This document shows positions 12,936 to 23,261 of a stretch of 64,000 bases of DNA, one piece after another; within the stretch, counting starts at the first letter, position 1; the number at the start of each line of letters is the position of its first letter. This DNA comes from Ottelia alismoides (taxonomy: Eukaryota > Streptophyta > Magnoliopsida > Alismatales > Hydrocharitaceae): NCBI GenBank assembly GCA_037367405.1, contig JAZKJV010010119.1:682001-746000 (forward strand). Reading direction: 5' to 3'. Below the pieces are notes generated by a model. That model ran no database searches and was not told where the DNA came from. It saw nothing but the letters and a program-made list of their open reading frames with translations. The translations under genes and the position numbers were made by a program.

Positions 12936-13017
12936 AAATTTGATTAATAAAGCGGGTATAACGGAAAGAAAGATAACAGAATCCGGTTAGTTTTTAAAGG
13001 TCAAAATGGGTGGAGGT

Positions 13018-13138
13018 TAACCACAGGGTCTGTAGAGTAAAGGTAACAAGTTTACGGGGTCCTGAGAGGAATATCGATATTTCGAAGGTCGTAGCGGTAA
13101 TTGCAAAAGATTACAGGATCTGCCGGGTAAAAAATCCC
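13018..13138 (-). repeat. Right TIR of the Mutator-like element
   Basis: Minus strand begins GGGATTTTTTACCCGGCAGA. The shared core of about 45 bases around CGAAATATCGATATT is almost identical to the left TIR. Confidence 0.85.
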
Positions 13139-13147
13139 TTAAAAAAG

Positions 13148-13401
13148 TTGCAACCACCGATCATGAGTTCTTCAAATAATAACTCAGAAATGACACATAA
13201 CAATGTTCCACCTCAATAACTAAAAGCCGGAAGACAACATAACTAATGATAAAATTGAAGGTATCAGTGGAGTAAATATATAATCATATATAATGCGTTT
13301 ATGTATATCTGTTCCTCTCCTCTTGGGAAAAAAATGGGGAACTTAATTACAGGACATCTTCGGCGTCCCTCCCGTTGGGGTGTTAGTCTCGACTTAAGCT
13401 G
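13148..13401 (-). other. Probable 3' UTR / 3' flank of the RSL gene
   Basis: AT-rich sequence between the Mutator-like element and the RSL stop codon. No separate gene is seen. I could not pin down a polyadenylation site. Confidence 0.4.
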
Positions 13402-13494
13402 TCACTGTGGTGGTGTGATCTTGAGATCTAGTCCGATGTCCATTCCATTATACGCAATTGGTGCGTACATCCACAAGTCATCAGAGCTCAAAAG
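13402..13494 (-). CDS. RSL: RSL gene exon 5 and stop codon
   Basis: 30 residues starting [19 protein letters not shown] and ending in TGA at 13,402-13,404; acceptor AG at 13,495-13,496. Confidence 0.88.
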   Translation of the reverse strand, partial: LLSSDDLWMYAPIAYNGMDIGLDLKITPPQ

Positions 13495-15257
13495 CTGCAT
13501 CCAGATTAGAAAATAATACGAATAAGCAAAAGGCCGTATATTGTTTGGGACAGTAGTTAAAGATATTATTATAATATCCAACCTTGATCTGAAGTTGAAG
13601 AAACTTGACATATTGCACGGCCTCTTCAAGCATTGTGCTAATGTCAACCTGAATTTTTTTATATATATCAATTAATTGTGATATTCAAACTGGTAGAACA
13701 TGTCATTTTATATTCCTACCTTCGTTCCGTTTGGAACCAGGTTCTGTAAAATTTTCAGTCTCTCATTAATCCTCTCTCTTCTCTTCTGCAAAAATTGGCC
13801 TTCAAAATTTAGATAACTTGGAAGCTATAGAATCAATAGAATTAGCGTTGAGATTATCCTACCCTTGCGTAGAGGCTCTGCGGATCGGTCGCGGAGCCAT
13901 GGCCAGCTCTGGTTTTGATGTTTGTCACCTTAGAGCTGGAGCTCGTGCCGGCATCGCCGTTAAGATCTTGTGATGTGATCGAATCTGCTTCGGAGCTGTC
14001 GCTGCTCGAGGTCTGCTTCACAAGACCAGTGTCATCTGATAGCGTAGCCTTGGCGAATCCTTTCTGTGCTTTCCTTGGTTGCACGGTGTTCTTCCCACTT
14101 TTCTGGAGCTGCATTGCAGTTTTGTACTTGCAACGTTCAGAAAAATAGAAAAAAAAGAGAGGCGAAGAAGAGCTACATATAGATATATGTACACGATTAT
14201 ATATGTACCACTGTATGTCGTTCGAGACATCTATACATATTGATTAGCACAACTGTGTAATTCAACTGTACGGTTCGAAAGAACATTAGTATTCTTATCG
14301 GATGCCTATGAAATCATCCCATCCGATTTTTTCCCCTGAAACAATGCTTGCGAATGCCTGTTCTATCGATTCTTAATGTCAAATTCTACAGATGCATCCG
14401 TATGAAAATTGCGTCTGCGATATTATTTAACCAGACAATCTGAAATTAGAGCACTGATAATAAGGTTACTTGTAGAATCGTTATACCCAATTTAAACTAT
14501 GTTTTTCCCATTTGTATATCGTATATACATACACACATAGTTAGCAACTACCATATACGATACTACGTATTTACGTATTTTGTAGGCGTTTTCATAGCGA
14601 AATATGCATGTATGCACCTGGATAGAAAAGAGGAGTGGATACTCACATCAGCTGTGCTCCGCGATTTCTTCTTGGGATTCAGACCGGCGTTGCTCTCTTT
14701 GCCATTGGTAATGATCCTATCGGCATCAGGCATCGGAATCCTCCGCTTAGCCGAAGGTTTCTGCTGTGAACGGGATGCCAATTCGAGGAACTTCAGGCCG
14801 GTATCCACTTGACCCCCACCGCTCGCCTCGCCATTGAAACAAGAATATTCTTCCCAAGGTTATCCACAGCAGCCGGAGCATCATTCTTCTCATCCGCCAT
14901 GAAGAAATCCATCGCCAGTGCCGCGGAGAAGTTGCCCGGTTGGACGGCATTGGTGTCAGTAAAGTAGTAGTTCACATCCGTATGCGAAAGGAAAGAGCTG
15001 CCCCCGGAGTTGCTGCTGCAACCATTTGGCCAATAATACATCCCATTCTGAACATCGTTGGGACCGTAGTACTGCTTGTTCGATTCGCCATCGATGCAGT
15101 ACATGGACGGTTGGAAGTCGATGCTCTGCCATCCCTGAGACTCGTCGGCAAGCGACGTATTGCTGAACAGCAATGCCATTATCTCGGGGTCCTCTGTCTG
15201 GACCGACGAGCTGAAGGAGCCCCAGTTCAAATCGGAGGACACCTCTGGGTGCTCCAT
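13402..15257 (-). CDS. RSL: bHLH transcription factor, RSL class II (root-hair RSL2/RSL4-like), exon 1 frameshifted
   Basis: Five exons on the minus strand: 14,647-15,257, 13,863-14,126 (or to 14,108), 13,720-13,785, 13,583-13,648 and 13,402-13,494, all with GT..AG borders and phase 0 joins. Predicted length is about 360-366 residues. Exon 2 ends in the RSL signature TDPQSLYAR, exon 3 gives the basic and helix 1 part ([11 protein letters not shown]...LVPNGTK), exon 4 gives helix 2 ([20 protein letters not shown]) and exon 5 starts [17 protein letters not shown]. This order is the class II RSL pattern; Arabidopsis RSL2 and RSL4 drive root-hair growth in the nucleus (family knowledge). The start [12 protein letters not shown] is the first ATG after a TATA box. 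Exon 1 changes frame at about 14,836: the first frame ends shortly after [10 protein letters not shown], and the family-like text [13 protein letters not shown] continues in the next frame. Exon 1 is 611 bases, one short of a whole number of codons. The gene is either a recent pseudogene or the base is a sequence error. Function beyond family membership is inferred. Confidence 0.85.
13583..13648 (-). CDS. RSL: RSL gene exon 4 (helix 2)
   Basis: 22 codons [10 protein letters not shown]...FLQLQIK, acceptor AG at 13,649-13,650 and donor GT at 13,581-13,582. Confidence 0.88.
13720..13785 (-). CDS. RSL: RSL gene exon 3 (basic region and helix 1)
   Basis: 22 codons from [10 protein letters not shown] to PNGTK, with acceptor TTCTGCAG-type border at 13,786 and donor at 13,718-13,719. 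Confidence 0.88.
13863..14126 (-). CDS. RSL: RSL gene exon 2
   Basis: Serine-rich segment followed by TDPQSLYAR; donor GT at 13,861-13,862. Two in-phase acceptors fit: after GCAAG (exon to 14,126, directly behind a pyrimidine tract) or after TGCAG (exon to 14,108). RNA evidence would decide. Confidence 0.75.
14647..15257 (-). CDS. RSL: RSL gene exon 1
   Basis: Encodes the variable N-terminal part and ends in a basic KKKSRSTAD stretch before a strong donor (GTGAGT, 14,641-14,646). It carries the single-base frameshift near 14,836. Confidence 0.8.
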
Positions 15258-15341
15258 TGCTGGTGCAGTTGCACAGTTGAGGAGTAGTGCAAGTTTACTT
15301 GATAGGAATTAGCTGATTTCATGTTGAAGATATGTGAAAGA

Positions 15342-15348
15342 ATTTATA
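15342..15348 (-). promoter_or_regulatory. Likely TATA box of the RSL gene
   Basis: Minus strand TATAAAT about 85 bases upstream of the ATG at 15,257, the right distance for a short 5' UTR. Confidence 0.5.
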
Positions 15349-17440
15349 AGCAATGATGTACCATTACTCAAATATGTTTCTAGCGCTCGTTAGCAACAGC
15401 TCACAGGCGCAAAGTATTTAAAATTTGAATTAAATTTAAAAAAGCTTGGCATTAAAAATTAGCAAGAACTGCAGCTTTTCAGAACGTGGACAGTTCTCTA
15501 AAATTTATTTGAACGTGGAGGGGACGTCTGGAAAAAAATATTTTGGGATTTCTACGGCTTTTGGAGCCCCACTTGAACAACAAACCGCTGATCGAAACAT
15601 ATTACACAGTTGAAATTTCGAATTCATTGGTCTGTCCAATCGAAACAGATGATTTATGAGAATATGGTGATTATAATTTGTGTTTGACTTTCAAACATAA
15701 AGGACGAGTGATGTCGGCCAGTTAATGTCGGGAAAACGGTGCATCCGGGAATTGCGACATCGGAGAACATTGGTTTTGGAATTCAAGGTGCCCAGAAGCT
15801 AAAAATGGTTCAATCGACCTGATTAGGGTTTCAGCCGCTACAAATATATTAAATTTCGATTATGTTGATATTCCCAACCAGACATGAGTTTATTTGTACA
15901 CATTACAATCATTAAGACCAACAAGGTTAATAACATATGGTCGTCTGATCATCCTGATTGGGATCTGAATAACACTCTCTGATAATGGTATTATTATTTC
16001 TCTCTTCTCTCTCTAATGATTAGAATGTGGAGGGGAATTGGTGGGGGCGAGATGATGCTGATATTAAACAACGAAACCTCTCAGTTACTGTTTATAGTTT
16101 TTTGATTTGTTGTGTCGGCCATTTCTTCGGCCCGACTTCTTAGGGATAAGATGTTAATATGAAGAATGGCGGGATTGAAGGGTACAAGCAAGATCAAGTT
16201 ACGAATGGGTGTTGGCTTTCTCATTGTACGATCATGAAGATGTTGGAATCGATCCAATTCCATTATGAATAATCGAGGAATATGCAGAGAAATAATAAAC
16301 AAATATCATTTTTGCACGTATTTTGCATTCCGCATGTCTTTTGTTAAACAATGAAGCCTAAATAATTTGGTAAAAAGATTGTCAAACCAAAATAAACCAT
16401 TAGCAAAGGCAAGTTCATTAGCTCAATCGACATTGAGTATAATACACGTCAGGGAGCCAGTTTGACCCGAGAATTTACCCCTCGTTTCGCATTGATTTAC
16501 TCGACAACTGCTCATTAACTTTAGAGTTGAACTTATTGTGGTGGTCCTAGAGATGGTTGGATATAGATGTAAATATAGGTGTTACCATATTCTTATTTTT
16601 TTGTGCAAAATATTAAATCATATTATCAAAATACAGATATGATTGCAAAAAGGATATCTGATAATTCAATGGAATGCTTGATTAAATGAATATGGATTAA
16701 AATACGAATATTACAAGCATCCTAATGGACTTATGTTATCTCTAATTAATAATCTTTTTGTTTCATTGATTTAGGATCTACAAATTTCTCTAGAACTTTA
16801 TTACTCTTTTTGTTTCTTAGGGTTAGGATCTACAATTTTCTCTAGAACTTCATTACTTGATACTCTAAACAGATAGACTACTTTCTTATTTTATCAAGAA
16901 AAATGAAAAAATATATAAGAAATGGATGTATTATATAATATGGAAACAATAACTTTTAATTACTAACATAATCGCTTTATTTTAATGTGGTTACTTTATT
17001 TTATTTAGGCGTATGATATGCGTATGATATACTGCATAGATCCAATAAAAGGACTCATTTATAGAACAACATATCATATAATTATTAAAAAGTTTCCTAA
17101 GTCCTAACAATGGTGATCACTTGGAGAATGAACAAAAGGGAAAATCATCAGTAACATGCATAGAGGCGAGTCGAAAATATGATACACATATGAAATAAGG
17201 TAAACATTATCATGATGAGCAGAAACATTAGTAATTAGGTAAACCACCTAGAGGTAAGACAATGCATAGATGACTTAGAGCATGGAAATATTGCCTTTTG
17301 ATTTTTTCTCCCATAATTACTTGTGGTAGTGTTGTAAAAAATGTAATCTATCGGCTTAACAAGCCAAACCGGCAATCAGTGTGATGACCAATCTCTAATT
17401 CAACAATAGATAACCCTCAAATGTGCGCGTGAGTTAAAAT
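15349..17440. other. Upstream region of the RSL gene, no other gene seen
   Basis: Low-copy AT-rich sequence. A 73-codon minus-strand frame at 16,081-16,302 has no recognisable motif. The nearest transposon upstream is the LTR starting near 17,440. Confidence 0.5.
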
Positions 17441-18234
17441 TGATTATAACTCTAAACTAGTGTAGAGTGTCCAATTAAGGGAGCAAAATGGTAGGGTAGT
17501 TAATTAGTAATTATTGTTAAATAATAATCATTAATTTTTATTTTTCTTGGTTTTTTATTTTTTCTTATTTTTATGTGGGTTTTTATTATATTTGATTATT
17601 ATGGATTTTAATATGTTATTTATATATTTTTAATTTTGTATTTCTTTTCATTTAAAAAATTTAATTCCCTTTTTATTTTTAATTAAGAATATATATTTAT
17701 ATATAATAATATAGATATTATATATATTCTAAGTAATATATAATGTATATAGATATTTATAGATATTTATATTTATAAATAAATCAAAATATATTCAAAC
17801 TTTAGAAAAAAAATATTTTTTTGTTTTATATATTTTCTTTGTTTGGATGGTTTTTAAGTAATTTTTCCGATTTTTATGGATTTTTAAAGTTGCAAAATAT
17901 AGAAACCAAAGACCATATTAATTATCCGAGATTGTTTTGAGTTTAATAAATATAAATAAATCCAAAACAAACCCAAAATTATATTTAATAGGGATATTTA
18001 CACCCATAGCCCTGAGTAACTTTGTAATTACTCTGGATACCCTCTATAATCATGAATTACACTCAGGACCCTAAATAGTACTTAACTCTTACACTCATAA
18101 CCCCATGTTAACTTCCATCTAATTTTCTGTTAACTATAATGGTATCCGTCAAGTATTTTGTATTTTATACCTTTTAATATTCAATTATTTATAAATAAGC
18201 TCATTATCCCCTTCCTCCTCCTCCTTTCCCCTTC

Positions 18235-18975
18235 GTCCTCCAAGCAGCACCCACCTTCTCTTCTCCTTCCTCCTCCAAGTAGCAACTAGCTCCTCCGACC
18301 ACCTCCTCCTCCCCTTCATCCTCCAAGCAGAACCCCCCATCCCAGGCGGAGCCCTTGCCCTCCTACGACCCACCACGCCCCCAGCCCCGCACCTCGCAAG
18401 TCCAGGTCGAGACCTCCCCACCCCCCTCATGTGCCTCCGCCTGCAGGCCCCCACCTCGCGCGCCTCAGCCTGTAGGTCCCCCCCTCCCCCGCGCGCCTCC
18501 GCTTGTAGTCCAACCTTCCCCTGCGCGCCTTCACCTGCAGCCCCCCTCCCCGTGCCTCTGCCTGTAACCCCCCCCTCCCCTACGCCTCCGCCTTCAGGTC
18601 CTCATCCTCCAAGCAGCACCCACCTCCTCTTCCCCTTCCTCCTCCAAGCAGCAAATAGCTCTTCCGACCACCTCCTCCTCCCCTTCGTCCTCCAAGCAGA
18701 ACCCCCTATCCTAGGTCGGAGCCCCTTCCCTCCTGCGACACACACCGCCCCCAGGCTCGTGCCTCGCAAGTCCAGGTCGAGACCTCCCCGACCCCCTGGC
18801 GTGCCTCCGCCTGCAGGCCCCCACCTCGCGCTCCTCCCTCCTGTAGGTCCCCCCTCCCCCGCGCGCCTCCGCTTGCAGCCCAACCTTCCCCTGCGTGCCT
18901 TCGCCTGCAACCCCCCTCGTGCCTCCGCCTGCAACCTCCCCCCACCCCCCCCTTGGGCCTCCGCCTGCAGGACCC
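18235..18975. repeat. 369-bp tandem duplication in the cargo
   Basis: The segment starting CAAGCAGCACCCACC at 18,241 recurs at 18,610 (offset 369) and the similarity runs through the GACCTCC...GCCTGCAGG part, with scattered differences. Confidence 0.75.
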
Positions 18976-19210
18976 CCTCCCCTGCGCGCCTCCTCCTGCA
19001 GGTCCTCCCTCCCCCACGTGCCTCCGCTTGCACCCCCCTCCCCCGCGTGCCTCCGCTTGCAGCCCCCCTTCCCGCGCCTTCGCTTGCAGATCCCCCCTCC
19101 CCTGCATGCCTCTGCCTGCAGCCCCCTCCCCCGCGCGCCTTCGCTTGCAGCCCCCCTCCTCACGTCTCTGCCTGCAGATCCCCCCACCCCACGCGTCTCC
19201 GCTTGTAGTC
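18420..19210. repeat. C-rich minisatellite, about 30-bp unit
   Basis: A unit built on GCCTCCGCTTGCAGCCCCCC and similar words recurs about two dozen times with length variation. The long frames here (for example 18,429-19,208 plus and 18,706-19,280 minus) are translations of this repeat and are not called genes. Confidence 0.75.
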
Positions 19211-21653
19211 CCCCCCATCCAAGTCGTGCTCTCCCCCTCCAGTCCAGGTCGTGCCCCACCTCCTTCCTGCAAATCTCCATCCTACGCGCATCTCCGCCTG
19301 CCTACCTCCATCGTTGCCCACCGCCCTCCGTGAAAGACATCATTGCTTGTACCAAGCTCCAGGATGAAACCCACCTCCTCCTTCCTTCCTTTCTTTTTTT
19401 GATTAATCTCAGCTGTTAGATCAAAAATTGGGTTAGATTAACTCAGATATCTGGTTGAGTTAATGAACTGAACTAACAGGAGGTTATGGGTGTAAACGGA
19501 GTGGTTATTCAAGGTCTTGGGTGTAATTCATGATTATGGAAGGTATCCAGGGTAATTACGAAGTTACTCAGGGTTATAGGTGTAAATATCACTTTTTAAT
19601 GTATAGTATATATAATAAATAAAATTCAGAAATAGAAAGATATATTTTGGATTTTCCTTTAAATTTTGCTAATTTTTATAATGATGTTGGGGTTTTGTGA
19701 TTTTTAAGTTCTATATTTTTTTTTACAATTTTCAAATTTCTGCTAGAATATGATATAATATAGATAATATAATTTTTGGATTTTTTTTAAAAATAGTTTA
19801 TAATTTTTATGGGTTTTTATAGATAGACATGAAGAAAATGCATGTTTGGAATTTTTAAAAAGGAAAAAAAGACCAAAATATCAAAATAAAATTATGTGAG
19901 ATTAAGCATGGTATCAAGCACTTAACATAATTTTCATATAAGAGTTAGATAAATAAAAGTAATTATCATACACAAAATACAAGAAATGGAAAAGTTGCAG
20001 TTATAGGGACCTATTTATGAATAGTTAAATTAAACATCCATTTTACTAACATGTCTAGAGACTATAGGGGAATATATGTAATTTTTACAATGCCTCACTT
20101 GTCTCCACGTGAGGTAGAAGGACTTATGTGCAATATTATAAAAGTGCATGGTCTAGCTTGTAATTCTTCCTTAAAATATTATACATGATATAGTTTTTAC
20201 AGGACTAAATAGTAATATAAAAAGTACAAGTTTATGTGAGAAATATACCCAATAGGCATGTGCTTCACACGTGGCGTGCTAACGGGCAGTGTAGATCACT
20301 TCACTTAACGCAATTGATAGTGGAGAATGGACACCACTTCAGCTCGATCTAAATTTTGGCATGCATCTTCATTCGACGGTAGATAGATTCTCTAGAAGAA
20401 CTGATGAAGAACACGACTCCTGACAACTTCGATCCGTCCTTGCTCACACATCCAACCTCTTCTTGAGTTGCTGAGGGACTTTGCACATTGTTGGAGGTTC
20501 TGCACATCGGCTGGAGGTGCCAAATGGCTCCATGCCCCATTGATGGAGGCCTGGAGGTCTTCGACGTTCATGGCATCCAGAGCATGGACTTCAAGACCCA
20601 AATCCTCCCAGATGGGGTCCAAATAGTCAATCCTACACAAACACGCTCAAGGATCAGGGGGCAAGCTGCCTCTACCATTTATTGATTGAAATAGGAGGTT
20701 GATGAGGGGAAATGGAGTGTCTCAGATGATGGTGGTAGATGGGAACCCGATGGATCGAATCTTGTGGATTACAGGAAAAATGATGATCTGGAATCGATGA
20801 AGAAATGACGGTGAAGCTGAAGGGGCAAATGCGAGTTAGAACAGGGCTATGGTTCACTAGCAACAGAGGCCAGATCCTATATTTCTGGTGTGCTTGATTT
20901 TTTTGGATTTTAGCTAGATAAGGTGAAACTAAGTGAAATAAATTGCATAGCTACACTAAGGACTGAAATACAAAGCTAAAATGCAAAATATAGAGGCCTC
21001 ACCTAGTCGGGGGACCTGGGAAGCAAGACCACCAGGAGCTTGCTCCGGGATGGGTTGAACCACCTCTGAATCTCCTTCTCCATGTCTTGACTCAAGGGGA
21101 ACACCTCCCTATAACGAAGGATTTACTCCAAGTTACGACTTCAAGGGTTTATGGCGTATTAAGACTGAGGGATCGAAATGTAAAATGGAGGTTGAGGTGG
21201 ATTATTATACACTGGTAAAGTGGCCATCTCGTGACCGAGTTTGCATACGAAGGAGATGAGGTTGGTGGAAGCTATGGTTATGGTGTGGAAGAGGCTCATG
21301 TGGGGAACAAGATGGTGGAGAGCTCGAGGTGGAAGAGGGCATTGGAGATGGAGTAAAATGGGAGAAGGAACGGGGGTCAACACTCTAACAGAAGTCAGAG
21401 GCTTGGTTGTTACAATTGGCCCTTGGGTCAACAAAAGGTGGAACTCCATTAATCCACGTCAAACCATTAAGACAAAACAAAAATAATAATATGTATTAAT
21501 TCAACAATAAATATCAAATGATTTTTTAAATTAAAAATTAAACCATAATTTTTTTATAATTTTATAAACTATTTTATGTGTTTTTTTATTTTTACAACAT
21601 TGCTGATAAGATGTTAATATTTACATATATATATATACATAGGTATATTTACC

Positions 21654-22031
21654 TGTATTATATATGTTTTATATTTATTTTGTTATTAATGTACCTAATA
21701 TTCTATTTGCATATATCATATATTTATAATATTATTGAATACATATTGATATTTTTTGTTTTTCTATGATTTTATTTACATGTATACATAAATACATATA
21801 CATAAATTATAGGTATAGTGTCATGTATATTATACATATTATTGTATTATATATGTTTTATATTTATTTTGTTATTAATGTACCTAATATTCTATTTGCA
21901 TATATCATATATTTATAATATTATTGAATACATATTGATATTTTTTGTTTTTCTATGATTTTATTTACATGTATACATAAATACATATACATAAATTATA
22001 GGTATAGTGTCATGTATATTATACATATTAT
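21654..22031. repeat. 189-bp perfect tandem duplication
   Basis: Two adjacent AT-rich copies (21,654-21,842 and 21,843-22,031) that I read as identical, within the LTR. Confidence 0.8.
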
Positions 22032-22526
22032 TTATTTTGATATTTTTATTTGCTTTTTAACCTATGTTTCTATTTATAATATGTATTATATAATGTGTAC
22101 AATTATTTACAAATGTAAAGAAGTAAAAATTGTGAATAAAATATATCAATATTATATATGGAAGCCTAGTATAATGGTACCCTAGAAAGTCAACTTTTGT
22201 ATCTTAATTCTATTTTTAATGAAACAATCTTCATTAGATAGATAATTCAATTTGGAATACAATGGAGGTGAGTCTGGTTCAATTGGAGTTCATATGGAGT
22301 AGATATTTGTTAGTAAACTTCCGTTTATGGTTTTTTATTTGTGTGTACATGTTGCAATGTGCATGACTTTTATTGGCTATTATTTTGTAATTTTCTAGAT
22401 ATTAATATGTACAAGTTTCATATCGACAACTTTTTTTATCTGAGGTGTGTATAAATTTGAATAAAATTGTATAAAAATGGTTATTTGCCAGGTATAAGAT
22501 TAAGGGTTTATAAGTATTTGGCCCTT

Positions 22527-22575
22527 TTCTCCCCCTAATTTATTCTTAGTTAACCTAGCCAATATTTGACATGGT
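22527..22575 (-). other. Polypurine tract with decayed hairpin
   Basis: Purine run AAATTAGGGGGAGAA on the minus strand at 22,529-22,543. The adjacent inverted repeat pairs at 7 of 10 positions. Confidence 0.6.
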
Positions 22576-22787
22576 CTCAGGGTTTAGGGCCATTCAACAT
22601 CTTTGATACTTCATTTATTTTACTCTTCTTTTCTTTATTCTATAATTTTGGATTTAAATACAAATAATTACACAATAATTATGAGTGAATGTCGAATGTA
22701 AATTTATACAAGTTAGTGGTATTCACATGTGTTTTGACATGGATTTAAATTCAAAATGGAAGAATAAAGGATGATGAATGGCCAATA

Positions 22788-23161
22788 TGTTGGACATGCG
22801 AGCCCACGACGAGCCATTATGCAATAAATGTTATTGCAAATATCATTCCTTGATCTGAAATGAAGAATAACTAATTTGCATAATAGGTCCCTTAGTACAA
22901 TTAGGGTTATATACCATGGCCATCTTAATGATCATACAGCCGTTGATTCAATTATTGAATCATAGAGGCCGGTGCTTGGATGAATATCTAAAGAGTTAGA
23001 TTGAGGACTCATCAAGTACCGTCAAATGATTGTTAAGAGAGGATCTCCAACCTGAGAAGGAGATGGCAATCCTTTCTTTAAAGGTTGATATCTGACCGAC
23101 CTCTTTATGTGGGTCCTCTGCAAAAGGAATAAAGATTAAGAGGTACCGGATTAGTAAGGTG
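22788..23161 (+). repeat. 5' fragment of a Ty1/copia LTR
   Basis: Begins exactly at the LTR start TGTTGGACATGCGAGCCCA and matches the first about 370 bp of the LTR at 31,387-34,028 (and the complements at 37,412 and 45,298). It stops near 23,161. Confidence 0.75.
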
Positions 23162-23261
23162 TTGTTCACAGAATCTCGAGGGTTTAAAACTGATGATGAT
23201 ATGATGTCGTTGCTATCCCCAAAAAATCCTGTGACAAACAAACATTTTTTATTTTTTGCTA

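Larger units (their letters stand above)
11815..13138. mobile_element. Non-autonomous Mutator-like element (MULE, Pack-MULE-like)
   Basis: A 1,324-bp element with terminal inverted repeats of about 120 bp that start with GGGATTTTT and align closely, including a shared CCTTCGAAATATCGATATT core. It is flanked by an exact 9-bp duplication TTAAAAAAG (11,806-11,814 and 13,139-13,147). Long TIRs starting with G-runs and 9-bp duplications are the hallmark of Mutator elements. No transposase frame is present. The interior (about 12,000-12,935) is very GC-rich and repeat-like, unlike the AT-rich surroundings, as in plant Pack-MULEs that carry captured GC-rich gene pieces. It sits 263 bp beyond the stop codon of the RSL gene, possibly inside or beside its 3' UTR. 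The origin of the cargo is unknown. Confidence 0.85.
17991..19592. mobile_element. Second non-autonomous Mutator-like element, C-rich cargo
   Basis: A 1,602-bp element with about 118-bp TIRs: left end GGGATATTTACACCCATAG, complement of right end GTGATATTTACACCTATAA, then both CCCTGAGTAACTT. Flanks TATTTAATA (17,982-17,990) and TTTTTAATG (19,593-19,601) match at 7 of 9 bases, fitting a decayed 9-bp duplication. It lies inside an LTR. There is no transposase. The interior is C-rich on the plus strand and repetitive. The TIR differs from that of the element at 11,815, so it is a different subfamily. Confidence 0.8.
17440..22515 (-). repeat. Ty3 LTR (about 3.5 kb) split by a Mutator-like element
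   Basis: Its PPT is at 22,527-22,543. The 20,240-21,450 part matches 50,250-51,430 (same order of the 'acttaac', 'attcgatgg'-type and 'aacacat...ggtccacgt' blocks), so it belongs with the LTR at 49,040-52,315. The Mutator-like element at 17,991-19,592 accounts for the extra length. The low-coordinate end is truncated and has no PBS, so 17,440 is approximate. Confidence 0.5.

Noticed and set aside
14793..14850. An intron in RSL exon 1 instead of a frameshift
   Set aside because: No GT..AG pair around 14,836 restores the family-like reading without losing recognisable residues; a single missing base is simpler.
16081..16302. 73-residue minus-strand frame upstream of the RSL gene
   Set aside because: No motif, codon use unremarkable; could be an exon of an unknown gene but nothing supports it.
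18429..19280. Long proline/cysteine and Gly/Arg-rich frames
   Set aside because: They translate the C-rich minisatellite in the second Mutator-like element.
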